Shown: positions 43,730 through 56,750 of the stretch, piece by piece | Numbering within the stretch: the stretch's first letter is position 1 | How the letters are laid out: the number at the start of each line of letters is the position of its first letter | NCBI GenBank assembly: GCA_963693315.1 | Contig: OY856188.1 | Coordinates: 270,067,114-270,131,113, forward strand | Length of the DNA stretch: 64,000 nt | Source: Diogma glabrata | Lineage: Eukaryota; Arthropoda; Insecta; Diptera; Cylindrotomidae | Reading direction: 5' to 3' | Program-made: the position numbers and the translations under genes | The notes under the pieces: generated by a model | Told to the model about the DNA's origin: nothing | The model's database searches: none | The model's input: only the letters and a program-made list of their open reading frames with translations

Positions 43730-46700
43730 TTTTTTTTTATTAATTAGTTAGACATGTTTAGCACACTAAATATGAAATATTCATTATTCAGACTCTATGA
43801 ATATCAGAAGATACCATGTCAACTTTAAAGGAAGGAGATGAAGAAAATGGAAGGAATGAGGATATAGGGATAACTATACTAATTGTTTTAAATGACGATG
43901 GACATTTTCTTTAAATGCCTGAGGGGCAAATTCATCGGAAAATACAGAAGAGGGCATTGAGTTCCACAATTTGGTCACTCTATTAAAATAGTCGTTCTGG
44001 AAGGACACAGTTCTACAACGAGGTATTTGTACAACAAATGGATGAGATAACTGCGGCGGCTCTGGTTTGTCGATTATACTGCGCACATGATGGAAGGATA
44101 TTTTGAATTTCCTTAGAGGAGAATTCGCTAAAGTTATATATTTATAGTAGATTGACAATTCAGTCACATTTTTTCTGTGCTGGAGTGAATCAAGCTGGTC
44201 CGTTAGTTTGGTATCACCAATCAACCGTATTGCTTTTCTCTGTACAGAGTCTAGACATTTTATTGTTGACTGACAAGCACCTTCCCAAACTTGACAGCAG
44301 TACTCCATACATGGACGAATAAAGGACTTGAAGATTAGCACAATTTGATCGGGATTGAAATATTTTTAACATCGACCAAAGAATCCTAATTTTTGTATTG
44401 CAGATTTAGCGAGGTTGCACACATGTTTATTCCATTTCAGGTTATTTTGAATAGCCACTGCAAGAAGTCTAACTGATTCAACCTCACGCAATTCCTCATG
44501 GTTTATTTTAATAGGGAAATTTTTATGTTGCTTTATTCGTGAAAGACGGCATAGTTTGGTTTTGGCTGGATTAAATGAAACAAGATTACGATCACCCCAT
44601 TCCATTAAACGATCCAGATCTTTGTTGATAGAATCAATTAGCAGCTCTCTACCAGTGGTAACTGCAGTATGAGATCAAAATTTAGGAGATGCATGTGATG
44701 CATGCAATGTGCTGTCATCAGCAAAACTATGGACTGGGTGCACTGTGGAAATAAGTAAGTCATTAATGAATTAAAAAAACAAGGTTGGTGAGAGTTCAGA
44801 ACCTTGGGGAGCCACAGCATTGGTTGTGAAAATATTGGATGTGATACCATCTAAGTTAACACGAAATTGGCGACTGTAAGAAAACTGTGAATCCTTGAGA
44901 CAGTGAGATGGTCAATGCCATAAGATTTTAATTTAGCTATGAGATTTTTATGCCACACTTTATCAAATGCTTTAGAAATGTCAAGTTAAATAATAAATGT
45001 TTCGCCATGGTTTTCCAGCGATTTGTTCCAGAGATGGCATACGTAGGCTAACAGATCACTTGTTGCATGACTTCTACGAAAACCATACTGTTTATCATCA
45101 ATAATTGGCGACATTTCCAAATAATCTACTAAATTGTAGTTCACATATTTTTTTCAAATGTTTTAGCTAAAACCGACAGAATTGCAATTGGTCTATAATT
45201 GTTAGGACCTATCTTACTGCCTTTCTTTGATATGGGTTGAACGCCAGCCAGCTTCCAAGAATCGGGAAATATTCCGGTTTTATAAGATAAATAGAAAATT
45301 TTTGTTAAAATTGGAGCTAATTGCTTAACAAAGTTTTTAAGAATGAGGGGTGGAATACCGTCGGGGCCAGCAGATTTGTTGATATTGATAGAAAGAAGCA
45401 TTTTCCGTACAATATTGCAACGAAAAATAATTGGTTTCATTTTCGTTACAACTGGGGAAATGAGTGTAGGAGAGTGGGGAGGTTCATGTTTGAGGTTCAT
45501 GTTTGAGTTTTCTGCGAAAATACGACCCAAAAGATCCGCCTTCTCTTTCGAGTCGCTCACGGGAATGTCATTCAGAACTAAGGTTGGAATAGAGGATCGA
45601 GTAAAATTGCTTTTGACTGATTTAACTGCCTTATAGAAACTACGTGAGCCAGATGGGTGCTCGGCGAAGTTCTTTGCTTTCTTCTGGATAAACGCCTCTT
45701 TGTGCTATGTATTTCAGGTGTTCTATTTGCGTTATACATCTTAAATGCTTTGCGTTTATTCCTCACTGCCTCATGAACATCCCGCGTGAACCAAGGTTCA
45801 GTTTTAGGAGTGATTAATCGATTTGGAATAAACCGCCGCATTCCGTCTTTTATGATTTCAGAAATTATTATTGCCGATGTGCTAGAATCTTGATCAACAC
45901 AACAAATAGTTTTCCAAGGTGTTTTATCATAAAAGTTTCTCAGTCCCTCCCAGTTGGCGCGTTTATAGTTCCAAACGCGACGAGGATTTGCTTTAATTTG
46001 TGTCGATGATGTAAATTGCACTATTGCTGATATTAGTAAATGGTCCGATGTTCCGAGGGGTTGTTCAACTTTTGTCTTCGTAGTATCTGGCTCGTTTGTC
46101 AAAAACAAACGATGATGTGAATTGTCTGAGATTCTAGCGGGACACTCTATCATTTGCGTCAAACCGTGATAATCTGCGCGTATCAGTTCGGCTTGTCTTC
46201 CTACGTCGTCAGTGCGCGATTAATACTTAAGCCATTCTTTATTATGAATATTAAAGTCTCCAAGAATGGCCAGTCTTGCTTTAGGGTAGTCCGTGGTAAT
46301 CTTGTCTAGATTAGCCGATATTTGATCGAAAAAGGGACATCCTGGGGGGAGAACTTGGGGATCTATATAATCCTATTATAAACATAGTTTCATCAACACC
46401 TGAGATCGTCCGTGCTATAGAATTATGGTGCTTAGAGTTTAACTCGTAGGCCTTAATTCTCATACATGAAAGTGAATCTCGAACAAATACACAGACACCA
46501 TGCTTGTTATAAAAGGAATGTTCCAATTCGTTACTAGGTATCCAGTATTCATCTAGATCCAATTTCGATGCTTTGCCACTAACAATTCTTTCGGTAAGAA
46601 ACAATATGTCAGGTTTATTTTTTTTGATGTAGTGATGAAACTCGTTTAGATTCGAATTGAGACCTCTTATGTTGGTGAAGTCAACGCTAAGCTGTTGGTT

Positions 46701-46745
46701 CACTCTGCTGCCATTTTGTTGAGACAAAGACTTACCCTTCGACAT
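43730..46745 (-). pseudogene. CR1/L2-type LINE ORF2, nearly full-length but broken
   Basis: Minus-strand order. Endonuclease start VDFTNIRGLNSNLNEFHHYI and KKNKPDILFLTERIV, then GLYRSPSSPP (46745-46311). GTSDHLLISAIVQF ends EN (about 46050). A linker RRVWNYKRANWEGLRNFYDK and WFTRDVHEAVRNKRKAFKMY follows. RT parts are INKSAGPDGIPPLILKNFVK, GSKIGPNNYRPIAILSVLAK, APQGSELSPTLFF and catalytic SFADDSTLH (about 44704-44730). Then LVSFNPAKTKLCRLS, and the C-terminus SFIRPCMEYCCQVWEGA with LDSVQRKAIRLIGD and LWNSMPSSVF. Frames break near 46300, 45700, 45140 and 44860, and a stop lies near 44365. A T run near 43730 may mark the 3' poly(A). The exact clade is not certain. Confidence 0.85.
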
Positions 46746-48754
46746 TGCAGGTATAGATACTGCCTTGGCCAGGCCTAAATTTCAACACTACACAGTACAA
46801 AAAAAACTGGGTATCTCTCTCACAAAAACACGATAGCAGGTTTCATGCAACAGTTGCACGATAAGGGAAAAGCAAAAAAAATGGGGACACAAAAGACACT
46901 AACAAAATTGAAGAGTACAAATAAAAAGTTAGCTTCGAAATTCCTACTAACAACTAAAACGAAATTTTACATTTCTTGTTACCAGGCAATACGAAACAAA
47001 TTTATGCTTTAAAATAATAAATAAATTTATTACATCAAAGCAATATAAGGTAAAATTTTACCTGCCTACCTTCCTGGTAATAGCAAATATAAAATACCAA
47101 ATAATTTTTTAATAAAGAACAATCTCACCAATTATATAAATATACGCCTCCGTTTTTCACCACTTTTATTTTCATAAACACTAACACACTTCAGCGTATT
47201 TTTTCTTATTTTATCTTACATGCAAAAATAAAATAAAACAAAATGCAATTTATTTTTCTATTTCCGATTATTTTTTTTTTCTTTAAAATTTAGCAGACAA
47301 CCTTCTTCGTCTAACTCCGCTTGATGAATGAAGTCTCCGTTTTTTGCCTGATTTCTTTTCCTGGACTAGAGTTGTACTTTTCTGTTTCATACCACTGCTC
47401 CTTACAAGATACGCCCTACTAGATTCTTGCGTATCCAGAGCTAGAGTGACCTTACTCACAGAAGCTACTCGACAGAAGCTTACTTTCTAGAATAGCTCCT
47501 AAATATTTTATCTACCATTTGCTACAATTGCCAAACCTCGCATGGTAATTGGTCCCAGGTTAAACTTAAACGGGATCACCGTAGTTGTACTCTTTGTAAA
47601 ATCCTACAAAGTGTCTCCTAAAACTAATCTCTGGTCACAATGACTATTTTATTCATATAAACAAGCTCCTTGCAGCCATGGTTATCTTATATGGCCAGAA
47701 TTTTATAAACCACTGATCTCCATATAAAGTGTGATTAAATCACCTTTTGTGGACTTCCTCTTGTCTTGGTTTTAATCATCGCGTTAAACCCAACAAGTAA
47801 AACAACAGCAAAACAATTTCATCTACAGCAAAAGCTAGATCAGACTGTTTTATTACTTGTTTGTATTAACATAAACTATAGTTGGAATTTTTATATATAT
47901 TTGGAAGTGTTCTATATTTAGTATTTGCTCTGCAGATTAAATGAAAAACCTGCTTCAAAATTATGTCTAATCTAAAAGTTTTTAGTAACACAAAATTTTT
48001 CTGTTTTCTAAAGTATATTATGAGCTTGCATTCATAATATACTATAGTAAATATCATAACCGCTATTGTAAATACATATTTTGGGAGGACGTGAGTGCTT
48101 CGAAGCGCTAGTATATTCTCTATCTCGACAACCGAATTTAAGATTTTCCATCATACCAACTGTACCGACATTAAAAGTTTGGTTCCTGGAATTTCCCGGC
48201 GGGAATTCTCGAGAAATTATGAAATTATCACAAATCTCAAGAATTGAAATTTTTAACATTTTGGGCAAGTCCGAATCTCGATAATTGCCAGATTACTCGA
48301 GAATGCCAGTGTTTTTAAAAAAAATTTTATATCAAATATCAATTCAATATCAATTTTTGAAAAAACAAACTGAAAATTTTCATATAAAATAAGTAAACAA
48401 TTTTATGCGAAGCTCTTAGTCGCCAAAATGTGAACTTACTTGCTGCGGATAACATTCTTAAATTTTTTTACACAAAATTGAAACATTTTGCACACCGAAG
48501 TGGGTGATGAGTTCTTATAATCCTAATAGATAGCTACGTGATCGAAACCCTTTATTATCTGGTTTTAAATATTTGCATGATCCGGTAAACAGCTTTTGTG
48601 ACAAATTTAAATTTTGCTAGACGTGTTCAAAAACGACGTAATTGGCTCGTCTTTTTTCTTTTCGACAAAGAAGACCAAGCAGTGCCTAATTCTGACGATG
48701 GTGCCATAATAGTCAAGAACAGCAACGAAGAAGAATATCTAACAAATTTCCCCG
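46746..48754. other. Non-coding stretch upstream of the CR1-type LINE
   Basis: The first part may be that LINE's 5' UTR (GGCCAGGCC at 46770), but no ORF1 is seen. Around 48130-48300 there is TTCCCGGCGGGAATTCTCGA with nearby CCGAATCTCGA and TACTCGAGAATGCC, which looks like decayed inverted-repeat DNA-transposon sequence. The 72-codon frame at 48598-48816 (EEEYLTNFPAWRDQF) is unidentified and runs into repeat D. Confidence 0.35.
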
Positions 48755-50455
48755 CATGGAGGGATCAGTTTTTGTTGATTTGTAAATTTTTTTTAATTTT
48801 TGATCTACAGGTGTGACAACCCCACGTACACAGGTCCTCCAGTCCCTGCTATTGACATACAAGCTCACGTGAGATATCACATGCCACTGGCAATAGCAGT
48901 GAGATAGTACTAGCCAAGGTGATATCTAAGGCTGAACTCTACTATTCAGTCACCGGTAGCCACTGTTATGCCCACTAATTGTGTGATGTCCAACATGTAG
49001 CGTTTGAAAAAAGTCTACAATCATATACAGAACAATTTAGATCACCCCATGATCGCCCCATCAAACATAGTGTTATTGTTATGGGTTCACATCAATTTGT
49101 TATTGTTATGTATTCACATCATCTCTACATAGATATTTATAGTTTTTTAGTATCATTGTATCTTTTGTTTCAAAATAACAACGAAACAAAGGAGATGAAA
49201 TGTATGACCTTTTTTCGTTTTATATGAAAACCTGAAAATTATAAATATTCACTTTAAAATTCTTTTGATGTATTAGTTTATATTTCCCAAAGCTGAAATA
49301 ATGGTATGATTGTATCTAATTAGAGGGTAATTCCTATTTTTAATTTTATCTTTCAATTAGCTGGAAACAATAGACATTTGATTGAACCAATCTCTTAATC
49401 GGTTATTTTTATAATTGTATTAATAACAACGAAAGCTGCAAAACGAAAGGACGCTGTGCAATCAAATTCCTTTTCACTCGTTTAGGCTAATTTAAATAAT
49501 ATATATAGTTGAATTTTGCCAAATTTTACTCAGTTCGTGAGATATTTCCAAAAATATAAAAACTCACTTTAAATCGAGTCGTGATTTTTTTCGAATTAAA
49601 ATAAAATTTCTAGAAGTTCGGAATTTAATATTATAAAGTTTGTAGTTTGTAAAAATATTAAATTTTAGCTATTCGGTTAGTTCGAATGTTATGTCAAAAA
49701 TATTGCTAAGGAAAAAAAAGGAAGCCTATCGGCATGGTTATTGGTGATAAAAAAAATTAAAGATGATGTAATTAGGTTTCAAATTTTTCATTGGATTGTT
49801 TCAAAGCAGAGGCCGTGAACAAAATGGTCAAATGTCGCGGATTGGGTGAGTTTGTTCCATAATATATTAAATTACACTTCTATGTTGATACGTGAAATAT
49901 GGAATTGTTACGGGCGTTAGCACTTTGGCGGGAAAAATGGTTTGTAATTGAAATTATTATTATACGAGTGCTTGTCACGCTGGTTCATCTTTTGATTTTA
50001 TTCACCTTTGGGGTGATTAACATTGTATATTGCATTCTACGAGCGTCTATATGGATGACGCTCTAAATTTTTGGAGAAGTGATTTTTTGAAATGCAATGT
50101 GTGATTGACTTCAATCAACATTATTTTTAATCTATTGTTTCTCTCATTGTTAATTTATGTTGCATGTTAGATATATAATAAATTATTTTTGTTTGTTCTA
50201 GAAGTCAAATAAAATGATTAAAATATATTTCTTTAGAGATTTTTCTTGTGTTTGAGTCCGCGCATGGTCCGTTCATTCATATATCGTTTAAAATTAATTC
50301 CCTTGGATAAATAGACACCGTATGTTTTTATTTATAATAATATAAGTACCAATCTCTACAGCACCTTCAATCTCAGCTATGAAGTATTCCTTGATGATGG
50401 CACGTTTTTGCTTGCTCGAAGAATTGAGCCTTCATATAACTCTATAAATCTGGAA
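48755..50455 (+). repeat. Repeat D, copy 4, with ~1.4 kb insertion
   Basis: The left part (48755-48965) has GAGGGATCAGTTTTTGTTGA, TTTGATCTACAGGTGTGACA, ACGTGAGATATCACATGCCA, TAGCCAAGGTGATATCT and ACTCTACTATTCAG. The right part (about 50372-50455) resumes TCAATCTCAGCTATGAAGTA, TTCCTTGATGATGGCACG and CTTGCTCGAAGAATTGAGCC. The intervening ~1.4 kb is AT-rich, non-coding and has no recognised ends. Confidence 0.6.
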
Positions 50456-50805
50456 CTGTTGCTCGTTTATTACGGCCCTAACAAATATGAACAAATAAAA
50501 GATTTTTTATTTAATATTATTTAATATTAGTAAATTGCATTATTATAGCTTGAATAACTGTATTCATGAATTTTATAACTAGTTTCTGCTCGGGAAGTTG
50601 TATAGAGCTGACTTTTAAACAGATATTCTTTAATAAAGTGGAACAAAGTGAGGTACTCAAAGTTTTTTTGTTTTTTTTCCCGATATATTGAACATTGCAA
50701 ACATTTCATTCGTACCAACATTGACCTAAATTCTAAAGAATCCAAAAAAATATGACGTATCCGCTTATCGTATACATATAGCAATTTGGCACCAGCCCTT
50801 GCATT

Positions 50806-50832
50806 AGGTAGATTTTTCTATGAAATCTGCCT
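50806..50832. repeat. 27-base AGGTAGATTT hairpin, copy 2
   Basis: AGGTAGATTT-TTCTATG-AAATCTGCCT, one G-T mismatch in a 10-bp stem, followed by TAAAAG. It is preceded by GCCCTTGCATT, similar to GCCCATTGCAAT before the copy at 62519. Confidence 0.65.
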
Positions 50833-53338
50833 TAAAAGTTCTTTTAACTTTTTTATAATATTAATAAAAGTATTACATAGAATCAAGGCTGGTTGGTTAT
50901 ATAAAACAATTATAAAATATTATATAATAATAATAATAATTTTTTTTAATAAAATAGGAAAACAATAATATCATTTCAATTCAACTGTATCCAATTTCAG
51001 TTTGTTTATTTGAATGATCACTGTACGACGACAAGATGATAAGTAATCGTTACTTGCTTTGAGCATCACACTCTGTACGATACAACCGTCATGCTAATTT
51101 ATTTTGTTCACATGCGTTAAGAGGTTTAGTACTGATTGTTAATTTTGCATATATCTGCATTCCATCTTCAACATGATACATTATTTTTCTAGAAATTCCT
51201 AAATTATGTTAGATAGAATCATTATGTTGTCGATTCAAGTGACTAAAATATATTAGTCAGATTCGATTTTGTTTTCGTGATTTATATACAACATTATGTT
51301 TTGAATGATTAATGATTTCTTCAGTTTTATTTTTAACATTTATAAATTAATTAATAGTTTTGAAGGGATGTCAACTTTTTTAAAGGTATCGAAAGTAAAA
51401 ATAAAATTTTATAAGGTTTGATATACCTAATTAGAATTTATTTATTCGAAATAGTTGTAAAGGGATATTTATGTAGTTGTAATGGTGTCAGGTTTCTTCA
51501 AATACTAATAAAAGATATTGATAAATTGCTACCTGTTTCCAATTTTCTTGTTTAATTGAGCTTATTTGAACTTATATGTTTCATGAAATTAGTATTAAGT
51601 CTATAATTCTAAGAAAACATTTTTTAATTAAATTCTGATATCCATGGCAAAGGGTTAAATATTATTGGAATATTATTGATTCAATGCATAGGGTTACCAA
51701 AAATATGACATTAGTGAAATCGATTGCCGTTAGCTAGAAAATCACGGCCGACTTTTTGGTTAATATCAGTAAATTGCATGTTTTTTTGCATTTTCAGCTT
51801 TTAACATGTGTAGTAATTAGATCCTTTCCTCAAATTGTGTTGAAGATTCAGAAATAATTTTGTTTTAGTTTAGCATTTTTATTATCTAAATTTATGAAAA
51901 CGGCACATAATCTGCAACCATCTAATATCTTGCATTTTGCTATTATTTGAATATTGTAACGACTCTGCGTTGGTTCTTTTCGATTATTGAGCAAATGCGA
52001 CAGTAAAAAGACGGATCTTTGGTTAACAAAATCTCAAACTTTATTTATCAACAAATTACAGCAACTTCCGATTTTAATTACAATAAATTCTAGGGTCTCC
52101 AATTTATGTACGATAAATTTCACCGCTTTTCCACAATTTTAATCAATAATATTCGGAATCGTAAAATCTGTATTTACTATTCCACTAGGTTCAAATTCTT
52201 TCACTATTAGTACCCAGGCTCAAGTACCACCCAATTATTCCTTATACTTGCGAATATTTATAAACACTTTAAAACTGACTATCTGATATTTTATTCGCTT
52301 ATTTATATCCAAAAATAAATAAGTAGAAACTTCTGCTAATCAGTTGTTGTTTCTCACTGTACTTTTCTAGAAAACAATATTCGAAGTACATGCATCATGA
52401 ATAGGCCACACCTCCTTTAATTCATACTTGTATTAATGTAAACGTTTGTATTAGCGAACTCATTATATAACAAATTTAATTTGCATTAATTTATTCAAAA
52501 TGTATTAGTTAACTCATTCTTTAATCCATCTTTGCAATAGTTTGAATGTGGAAAACATTTATGCAAAATGTATTGGATATGTATGAGTAAATTAAATTAA
52601 CCCATTATGGTCGAAACTTATTACAATGTGAATAAAGATGGATTCAATTGAAGAACCTCCCAAAATAACTCCATTTATTGTAAAAGCAGATTTTGAAAAA
52701 TCGACAGTTAATTTTCAAATATCTTGACCTATTCCTACTCTTCAAAAACAGTTGAAGTTAAGTCGTTCAATTTGAAAGTTTGCTCGAAACGATCCATTTA
52801 ACGTAAATTTTGTTTTCTCGAATTACCATTATTAGAAATATGTACCACATAATCTGCAACTAATTTAAAAAAAAAAAAAGAAATTCGTTGTGTAATAGGA
52901 ATAGCAATATATGCCACCCAGACCTAGGTCGCACAACAATATGCGTTCTGGGATGTTGAAGGACGCCAGTTTTTAAAGAATTGATAATAAACTAAACTAA
53001 TTAATGAACTTAATTAAACAATAAATCTAATCATATGGTAGAATGAGACATTTTAAAACTCTTTAATTAACGAAATAACTTAATTAAAATTAAAATGCTT
53101 CGCCAAGTGCCGACAGTTCATACAATTGAATTTTATAAAAATACTTTTATTTTTTTATTTATTTTACCGATATAAATGTAATATTCCCCATGGTAAAATT
53201 ACCGGTGAAATTGGTAATATTATGTATTTTATTTAGGCTTGGCAAAATCGGTAAAATTCCAATAAAATATGATTAGTCTTTGTTTAATAAAAATTAAAGT
53301 TTGTGGAACAGAAATAACAATAGTTATATTCAGGCTTA
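50833..53338. other. AT-rich stretch with one diverged D fragment
   Basis: No genes are seen. About 52870-53045 resembles the inner end of repeat D (TGTGTAATAGGAATAGCAAT, ACAACAATATGCG, AACAATAAATCTAATCAT). TAACGACTCTGCGTTGG at 51957 could start an LTR but no matching end was found. A CCATGGTAAAATTACCGGTG...TTGGTAAT cluster near 53190-53260 is unexplained. Confidence 0.35.
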
Positions 53339-54484
53339 AACACCAATAAGAAGGTAGCGGCATTATTTATTGATATAACTAAAGCATTTGATACCGTTGA
53401 TGATATACTATTACTTAATAAATTACTATCATCTGGTTTTAGAGGAATTGTTCTGCACTGGTTTAAATCTTATTTAACAAGTCGTACGCAAAGAATAAAA
53501 GTAAATAATACTTTTAGCCATGATATTGAGATTACGGCCGGCGTTCCTCAAGGCTCAGTCTTGGGACCAATCTTATTTTTGGGTTATATAAACTCACTCT
53601 GTAAACTTGAGATGGAAAGTTCATTGTTCGCCTTTGCTGATGACACTGCTTATCTGTATTGTTGTGATGATTGGACGACTGTTATGAACAAAATGAATAA
53701 CGATTTAATTAAACTCAGGAAGTGGTTCAATATTCATGCAATGGTTCTGAGCTCCAAAACTCGGTATATGACATTTGGTTTAAGTAACGATCATAGTAGC
53801 CTCTCAAACGCATTTATATATCATTCTTCAGGCTGCTTGAATACCAATCACTGTTGTAATAAATGTATCAAAATTGACAAAGTGTTAACTTTCAAATATT
53901 TAGGCTTAATCTTGGATACAAAATTGAAATTTTTACCCCATTGTGAAAAAATTCGTAATGAGCTTTATTCGTCTATATCTAAGTTGTTTATTTTGCGTGA
54001 TGTTTGTCCTCGTCAGATGCTGAGATCACTGTACTTTTCTCTTGAAAATTCTCGACTTGAATATGGACTGGTATGCTGGGGAGGTTCATATCTGATTAAT
54101 ATAAAATCACTTATAACAGCTCAGAAGTTTGCTCTACGTGTAATTCATTTCAAAAAATCTAGAGAACCGTCGTTTCCACTTTTCATGAAAGCGAATATAT
54201 TGCCCCTAAGACATCTTTACGTTTACAAAGTTTTGAGAGTTTTTTTCTTGAGAGGTGGCTATAATATAGTTAAAACAATTGAGCAGTACAATCTTAGAAC
54301 GAACACTAGATGTTTGATCGAATTTACCAGAAAAGAAAACTGTCGTCGCTTTTATTCTTTTATGGCCCCTTTCCTCTACAATATTTTACCTGAGTCTGTA
54401 AGAGATTCTCGCCCTATTTTCTTGTTCCTGAAAAATCTAAAAAAGTGGCTTTTTACAAAGACTAATATTGAAATCTATTTTTAG
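53339..54484 (+). pseudogene. LINE reverse transcriptase, 3' two-thirds, open frame
   Basis: A clean 382-codon frame with no proper start, because the copy begins inside the RT domain after a stop near 53336. It reads KVAALFIDITKAFDTVDDIL (catalytic motif A), HWFKSYLTSRTQRIKVNNTF, AGVPQGSVLGPILFLGYINS and the catalytic block SLFAFADDTAYLY (about 53615-53655). Then KLRKWFNIHAMVLSSKTRYM, FKYLGLILDTKLKF and a C-terminal region ending LPESVRDSRPIFLFLKNLKK. All RT catalytic aspartates are present. It is different from, and better preserved than, the LINE at 43730-46745. Lack of 5' sequence makes it non-functional. Confidence 0.85.
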
Positions 54485-54644
54485 TAATAAGTTTTACATA
54501 GGCTTAAAATTGCATTTATAACTTTGCTTTTCTGCATACATCAATACTTCGTTTCTCTCTTGTTTTCTTTTATATTATTTCATCAACTCTTCTTTTTTCA
54601 ATTATTTTATATCTATTAACCTACAATCCTATATTTTAATTATA

Positions 54645-55937
54645 CTAGGTCATTCAATAAGTCCGTAGGATGACACATAGATGGCGTTACTAGAATTTTT
54701 TCCATATGATTTTTATTTAGTACTAACCTTCAAACGATACGTGTATAAATTTGACAGCAATCTGACTATTTATTCGTGAGTTATAGCATTTTGTGTGAAG
54801 CAACTTTTGTTTTTGAAAAAAAATGGAAAAAATTTGAATTTCGAATTTTAATAAAGCATCGCTTTTTGATGAAAAAAAATACAGTGGAAACCAAACAATG
54901 GCTTGATAAACATTATCCAAACTCTGCTCCATCGAGACAAACGGTAGAGTAGTGGATGGCTGAATTTAAATGTGGTCGTACCAGCACAAAAGATGCAGAG
55001 CGCAGTGGACACCCAAATAAGGCTGTTATTCCAGAAAACATCAAAAAAATCCACAAATTGGTTATGAACGATCGCAAATTGAAGGTGCATGAGCTAGCTG
55101 ACATTGTAAAGGTAGCAAATGGTAGTGTTTTTACCATTTTACACGAATATTTGGGTATGCGAAGGCTCTGTGCAAATTGGCTGCCGCGTGAGCTCACAGT
55201 CGCCAAAAAACAACAACGAATCGATGCTTCAGAGGAGTCTTTGGCGCTATTAAACCACAATAAAAGGGAATTCTATCGTAGATATGTGACAATGGATGAG
55301 ACATGGCTTCACAATTACACACCAGAATCCAAAAGACAGTCAGCTGAGTGGACAGCAGTCGACGAACCGAATCCAAAGCGAGCAAAGACGCAACAGTCGG
55401 CCGGTAAGGTGATGGCGTCTGTATTTTGGGATACGAACGGAATAATATTCATCGACTATCTCCAAAAACGAACCACCATCAACAGCGAGTATTACTGTGA
55501 ACTTTTGGATCGATTGAAGGCTGAAAGCGCAAAGAAACGGCCACATTTGCAAAAGAAAAAAGTGTTGTTTCACCAAGATAATGCACCGTGTCACAGATCG
55601 ATGAAAACGATGGCAAAATTGAATGAATTGGGCTTTGAATTGCTTACCCACCCACCATATTCTCCAGATTTAGCCCCCAGCGACTTTTTCCTGTTTTCAG
55701 ATCTCAAGAGAATGCTTGCTGGAAAGAAATTTAAGTCCAATGATGAAGTAATCGCTGAAACTGAGGCCTATTTTGACGAGAAAGAGAAATCGTACTATAA
55801 AAGTGGTATAGAAAAGTTGGAAAATCGCTATACTCGTTGTATCGCCCTCGAAGGCAACTATGTTGAATAAAAAAATCGAGTTTTGTCAAAATGTTGTTTT
55901 TTTCTTACTTATCCTACGGACTTATTGAACGACCTGT
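54645..55937 (+). mobile_element. mariner element, irritans type
   Basis: Terminal inverted repeats AGGTCATTCAATAAGTCCGT (left) and the inverse of AGGTCGTTCAATAAGTCCGT (right, ending near 55937), about 27 bp each with one mismatch in this portion. TA dinucleotides lie at both ends, but the exact duplication is one base ambiguous on the left. It is inserted in the 3' UTR of the LINE at 53339-56262, so it is the younger of the two. Near-intact coding suggests recent arrival. Confidence 0.9.
54823..55870 (+). pseudogene. mariner transposase with one frameshift and one stop
   Basis: This cut-and-paste transposase binds the inverted repeats and moves DNA into TA. The start ATG is at 54823; a frameshift follows within the first ~12 bases, and the helix-turn-helix region (LIKHRF, TKQWLDKHYPNSAPS) is readable in the next frame. 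A TAG at 54950-54952 interrupts it just before WMAEFKCGRTSTKDAERSG. From 54956 it is open for 304 codons to EGNYVE. Catalytic residues are MDETWLHNY, HQDNAPCHRS and SPDLAPSDFFLF, with exactly 34 residues between the second and third aspartates (DD34D). WLPREL is the linker. Sequence style is irritans/Himar-like. The two lesions make it inactive. Confidence 0.93.
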
Positions 55938-56750
55938 TATATTCAGAATATTTTTGTTAGTTTTATAACCAATAATGCACCTCACGCAAGTTGGTAGCTA
56001 TAATTTATTCAACTTCTCCAATGTTGGAGCATTTGCAATAAGCGCTTTACGCACTTCTAAATGTTCCTAGTATTTTACCATCTTATATCATATTTTTGCA
56101 TTTTTAGTGTCTTATAGTTATTGATCTACATTTTAATTAACTTTTTTTTTGTATTAACTATTATGATTTTTATGTAAAACTGTATTGATTAAGATTAAAT
56201 GTATTATTGTATATATATGTTTGGTAAAATAAAATAAATAAATAAATAAATAAAATAAATATTGATTCTACATAAATGCAATGAAATACAAAACAAAATT
56301 GTATTAAACATCAATTCTCGATATATGTACATACAACATTTTCAAAAATAAAATCAACGTCACATTGTTTCTAAGAAAAAGGGTCAAAAAATGAAATAAA
56401 ATATATCGAAAATAATTATGTAGATTTCTAGAGCTTTCTTTGTAAAGAATGGATTTTCCCAGAATAAACCAGAAATTAAGCAGAATGATATATGTATAAG
56501 GAATGCCTTTTATAGAATGAGAAATAGTTTTGAATTAGACTGTGTGCGATATTCTAAAGTTATAATTTAAATTAGATTGCGATAGTTTAAGCAGATTGTG
56601 ATTATGGTAAATGAAAATTAATTGTAAACAAAACGATGTATCGTGACCATAAAACCGTATTTACCGTAAGCTTTATTTTAATTGTGAATAAAGATTTAAG
56701 TGTTATTTAATAAAAAGCCAAATTAATCTTTTTCATTTAATAATCCAATA

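Larger units (their letters stand above)
53339..56262 (+). mobile_element. 5'-truncated LINE with (AAAT)n tail, hosting a mariner
   Basis: The coding part ends at 54484. The 3' UTR continues, is interrupted by the mariner (about 54645-55937), and ends in a tail of AAAT repeats at about 56228-56262. No endonuclease remains, so the copy is 5'-truncated within the RT. The tail type and RT motifs fit the CR1/L2 group broadly. Confidence 0.75.

Noticed and set aside
49436..49460. 15-bp match CGAAAGGACGCTGTG to the right part of element E
   Set aside because: Too short and isolated to claim a further E copy.
51957..52430. Possible solo LTR starting TAACGACTCTGCG
   Set aside because: No matching CA end, inverted terminus or target duplication could be found.
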